Below are positions 61,580-64,000 of a stretch of DNA of 64,000 nucleotides, one piece after another. The position numbers and the translations under genes are program-made. A model generated the notes under the pieces. The model ran no database searches. It was not told where the DNA came from and worked only from the letters and a program-made list of their open reading frames with translations. The stretch is from contig CAUYUJ010014330.1 of assembly GCA_963575745.1 (NCBI GenBank), positions 231,116-295,115 on the forward strand. The letters are read 5' to 3'. The DNA comes from Prorocentrum cordatum. Taxonomy: Eukaryota; Sar; Dinophyceae; Prorocentrales; Prorocentraceae. Positions within the stretch are counted from its first letter, which is position 1. Every line of letters starts with the position of its first letter.

Positions 61580-62503
61580 GATGGAGATGTCAGGATGCCT
61601 TGACGGAGGAGGATGAAGGGGAGGTGGAGGAGGAGGGTGCATTGGGATTGGCATCTCGTTTGTAGTTGTTCGGGTGACAGCTTCAAGTCTCATCATGGGT
61701 GCGTGCACGAAGCGGGGATATGCATTGGATGAGAGGTGAGAGCACATGAAGGAATTGATACATGTGTAACTACGAAAGCAGACGTGGACCCCTCTTCGTG
61801 CCAAGCGTGGTCCTGGGCAACTGTATCATTTCGATGAGGAGGAGGGCAGAGCGCATCCAGAGCCGAGTCGTTCGCCCCCCATCCAACCTCCTCCATGGGA
61901 CTTGATCCCCCAGCCCAACACCGAGGGCCCAAGAGCCTCACAAAGCTGGGGGGTCGTCTCCCAGGCAAGAGGTTGGAGGAACGTGCTCACGACTCGCACG
62001 ACGCGAACGACAGGATGACAACCAGAAGGACGGGGAGGAGGAGGAAGAGGAGAAGGAGGTGGAGGAGGAGGAGGAGGGGAAGAATGCGGAGGAGGGGGAG
62101 AAGGAGGGACACGAGGAGAACGGGAAGGATGAGGAGGATGAGGCGCGAGAGAGTGAGACGGATGAGGAAGGAAGTTGTCAACCTCAGCGGGCAGCACGCG
62201 TGCACGCCAGCTTGCACTGTCTGGGAGCCGTGCAAGCATCTAGAGTCCAAGGTACTTCGAGCTTCTTGCCGTCGCCGTCCTCGTTCTCCTCTCCTCCCCC
62301 TCGCGTTTCTTGCTGTCGTAGTCGTCGTCGCTGTCCTCCTCCTCATCCTCCTCCCCTCTCTAACTCCATGGTTTAAGACTTGCCTGTCTCGTACCTCGTC
62401 ACCGTGCCTCCTCCTTGACCTCCCCCCTCTGCTGATTGTTGCCAGCGTTCGCCACAGCGCTTGCTCGAAGCACGCTGTCGGAAACGAACAAAGAGAAGCC
62501 AGC
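61580..62503. other. Spacer between the partial gene and the 223-aa gene
   Basis: Purine-rich (GGA)n tract at 62030-62145 and a CTC tract at 62275-62350 on the plus strand. The remainder is unremarkable. The 354-aa plus-strand frame across it is antisense to the partial gene and is rejected. Confidence 0.5.
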
Positions 62504-64000
62504 CTACAGCTTGGGCTTCTTTGGCGCCTGGGACGGCCCTGCAGCAGATCGCTTCGGGGCCTTGGGGTCGGCGCACTTACGGATCAATTCGCCTCCCTCA
62601 GGGATGGGCTTGCAATTCACGAGAACGGGGATCTGAACTACTTTGTCTGTGTCCCCTTTCACTGTCACTACCTGCTGCATCGACCCAAGGACCATGTTGA
62701 CTTCATCGGAGTCAGGGCTGGACCTCACGCACCAGAACGGCACCCTGAACGGAGAGGTCTTGGAATCCAAGTCGATGCGCTGGCTCAGGATGAGCATCGT
62801 ACCACACGCAATCCCATCGACGGTCGATACGTCGATTCCAACAGCATTATTCGAGGCCTTCATGCCGAACGAAATGGAAGTAGTGAAAGGGGCCAACTTA
62901 ATCTTACCCTTGGCACACCGCTCGGAAGCTACAACCCAAGGCTTACCACCTTTCTCTGAATGGATCCGAACGAGCCCCAGCGCCTCGGAGCGGGCGTTGG
63001 CAAGCGCAAGGCTGACGCGTGCCTTGGTGATCATCAAGACGGCGTCCTTGTTCAGCAAGGCGGAGTTGTCCCCAGAGACCTCGTACGTTAGCATCTCCTT
63101 CTCCGTCACCAGCTAGGGGCGGCGGGTGAGGGGGATGCGATGACAACAAACGCTGGCAGAAAGAGTGCCAAGCTCCTCATCCTCCTCCTCATCCTCCTCA
63201 CTGTGCTCCTCCTCCTACTCCTCCTCCTCCTCCTCCTCCTCCTCCTCCTCCTCCTCCTCCTTCTCCCCCTCAACCTTCTCCTCCTCATTCTCCTGCTCCT
63301 CCTCCTCCTCCTCCTCCTCCTCCTCCTCCTCCTCCTCTCCTCACCTTCTTCGTCATTATCGTCGCCGCTGCCACCGTCTCCTCCTCATCCTCTTCGTCCT
63401 CGTCGTCCGAATCGCCTCCGACATCGTCAAAGCTGTCGCTGCGATTGCAACCGCCGCCCCATTGGGTCAAGTGTCCTAGATAGCTTACGCCCAATTAGAC
63501 TATACACCTGGCTTCCCCTGGCAAAATCATGCAAAAGCGATCCTTGTACTCATCGACGAGGGCGTTGATCGTGAGCTTAACCTCTGTGACCTTGCCCTTC
63601 TTATCGGGCTCGCTCCTCAAGGCGACCTGAGGCGCGGGGGGAAACGCAGAAATATGGAAGGAACGCACCGAAGGAGAGTGGATGAGTGAATGATGAGGCC
63701 GACTATTCGAACACATCGGAAAGGCATTCTGGGCCCGCGCACTATGAGACACGGGGGATGGCACGCATCTGGAGACGAGGCAGATGAGGTCGACGACTCG
63801 GCCCATCAACGATGAGGACTTGGTTCCTTTTGGGTGCCTTTCGGGGGCCTCTCTGGAGTCCCTTAGGGCTTCTTGGGGCAACCAGGAAACAAACGAGGAT
63901 AAAGAAGAAGAGAATTGAGATATAACGCGACCTGCCCAGCAGAAATAGCTCCGATCACCATGACCGCTCCGTCGTCGCTCTCGGACGCCTTCAGCATCAC
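62504..64000 (-). CDS. Multi-exon gene, 5' end beyond the window, function unknown
   Basis: Last exon 63112-62504, from LVTEKEMLTYEVSGDNSALL to APKRSAAGPSQAPKKPKL and TAG. Upstream exons: 64000-63932 (MLKASESDDGAVMVIGAISA then GQ), 63626 to about 63502 (VALRSEPDKKGKVTEV to MILPGEAR), and an acidic one ending 63345 (SDDEDEEDEEETVAAATIMT, KK). The last exon is non-repetitive, with SISFGMKASNNAVGIDVSTV and PFWCVRSSPDSDEVNMVLG, and ends in a bipartite-looking basic tail that could direct it to the nucleus. I recall similar unannotated dinoflagellate proteins. The junction between the second and acidic exons is unresolved: the simplest AG/G cut gives the wrong frame, so a small exon or a lesion may be hidden there. 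Confidence 0.65.
63113..63344 (-). other. 232-bp GT-AG intron containing (GGA)n
   Basis: Donor AAGAAG before GTGAGGAG; acceptor CCCCTAG before CTGGTGACG; phase 0. The interior is almost entirely GGA/GAG on the gene strand (CTC on plus, 63175-63337). Confidence 0.65.
63627..63931 (-). other. 305-bp intron with CAGGTCGC direct repeats
   Basis: Minus strand: exon GCTGGGCAG before GTCGCGTTA; acceptor GCGCCTCAG before GTCGCCTTG. CAGGTCGC is present at both borders (63927-63934 and 63622-63629). The spliced frame reads AISAGQVALRSEPDKKG. Confidence 0.75.

Noticed and set aside
61895-62959. 354-aa plus-strand frame
   Set aside because: Its second half is antisense to the well-supported last exon of the partial gene and the first half is a GGA tract.

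Overview
The window looks like nuclear DNA of a dinoflagellate, probably a large GC-rich genome of the Prorocentrum or Symbiodiniaceae type; the genus is a guess. Evidence: (1) degenerate copies of the dinoflagellate trans-spliced leader (SL) lie just upstream of the start codons of three minus-strand genes, as expected when mRNAs are reverse-transcribed back into the genome; (2) introns carry a short direct repeat at both ends (AGGACC, CAGGTCGC); (3) LINE-like and Ty1/copia-like retroelements are of the divergent kind I associate with dinoflagellates; (4) triplet microsatellites and short inverted-repeat elements are very dense. There are no bacterial-type operons and no rRNA or tRNA genes that I can see.

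Layout. 1-4100: decayed GC-rich DNA with several short inverted-repeat elements. 4150-6831: a broken LINE with reverse transcriptase and RNase H. 7000-10300: pyrimidine-rich CTC tracts around a coding-like, interrupted stretch (7741-9420). 11-17.5 kb: tandem repeats (101 bp, GATCGAT, ATC and 41 bp arrays) and a region of degenerate CCTTA-type repeats. 17.7-39 kb: CTC/GGA tracts, an 88-bp satellite (27.8-29.5 kb) and at least ten families of short terminal-inverted-repeat (TIR) or foldback elements, several nested in each other. 39188-48038: an 8.85-kb Ty1/copia-like LTR retrotransposon with a 5-bp target duplication, inserted into one of those short elements; it carries a DNA-methyltransferase-like domain but is multiply broken. 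48-54.7 kb: CGA repeats, a second inverted copy of a ~1-kb satellite-bearing element, and a pair of inverted minisatellite arrays.

55.2-64 kb is the real gene region. Four minus-strand genes lie head to tail: a partial multi-exon gene (64000 to 62504), a 223-aa gene (61513 to 60842), a two-exon 518-aa gene (59652 to 57993) and an intronless 676-aa gene (57250 to 55220). None has a function I can name. Three carry SL relics. The first three end in or contain short basic, nuclear-localisation-like motifs. The 676-aa protein has spaced acidic residues and a CxxC that would suit a transposase, but this is conjecture. A 77-bp-arm hairpin lies between the second and third genes.

Most long open frames elsewhere are translations of microsatellites and are not genes. 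The short elements have been given letters (A to K, plus N for the satellite-bearing element) for reference only; these are not published names.
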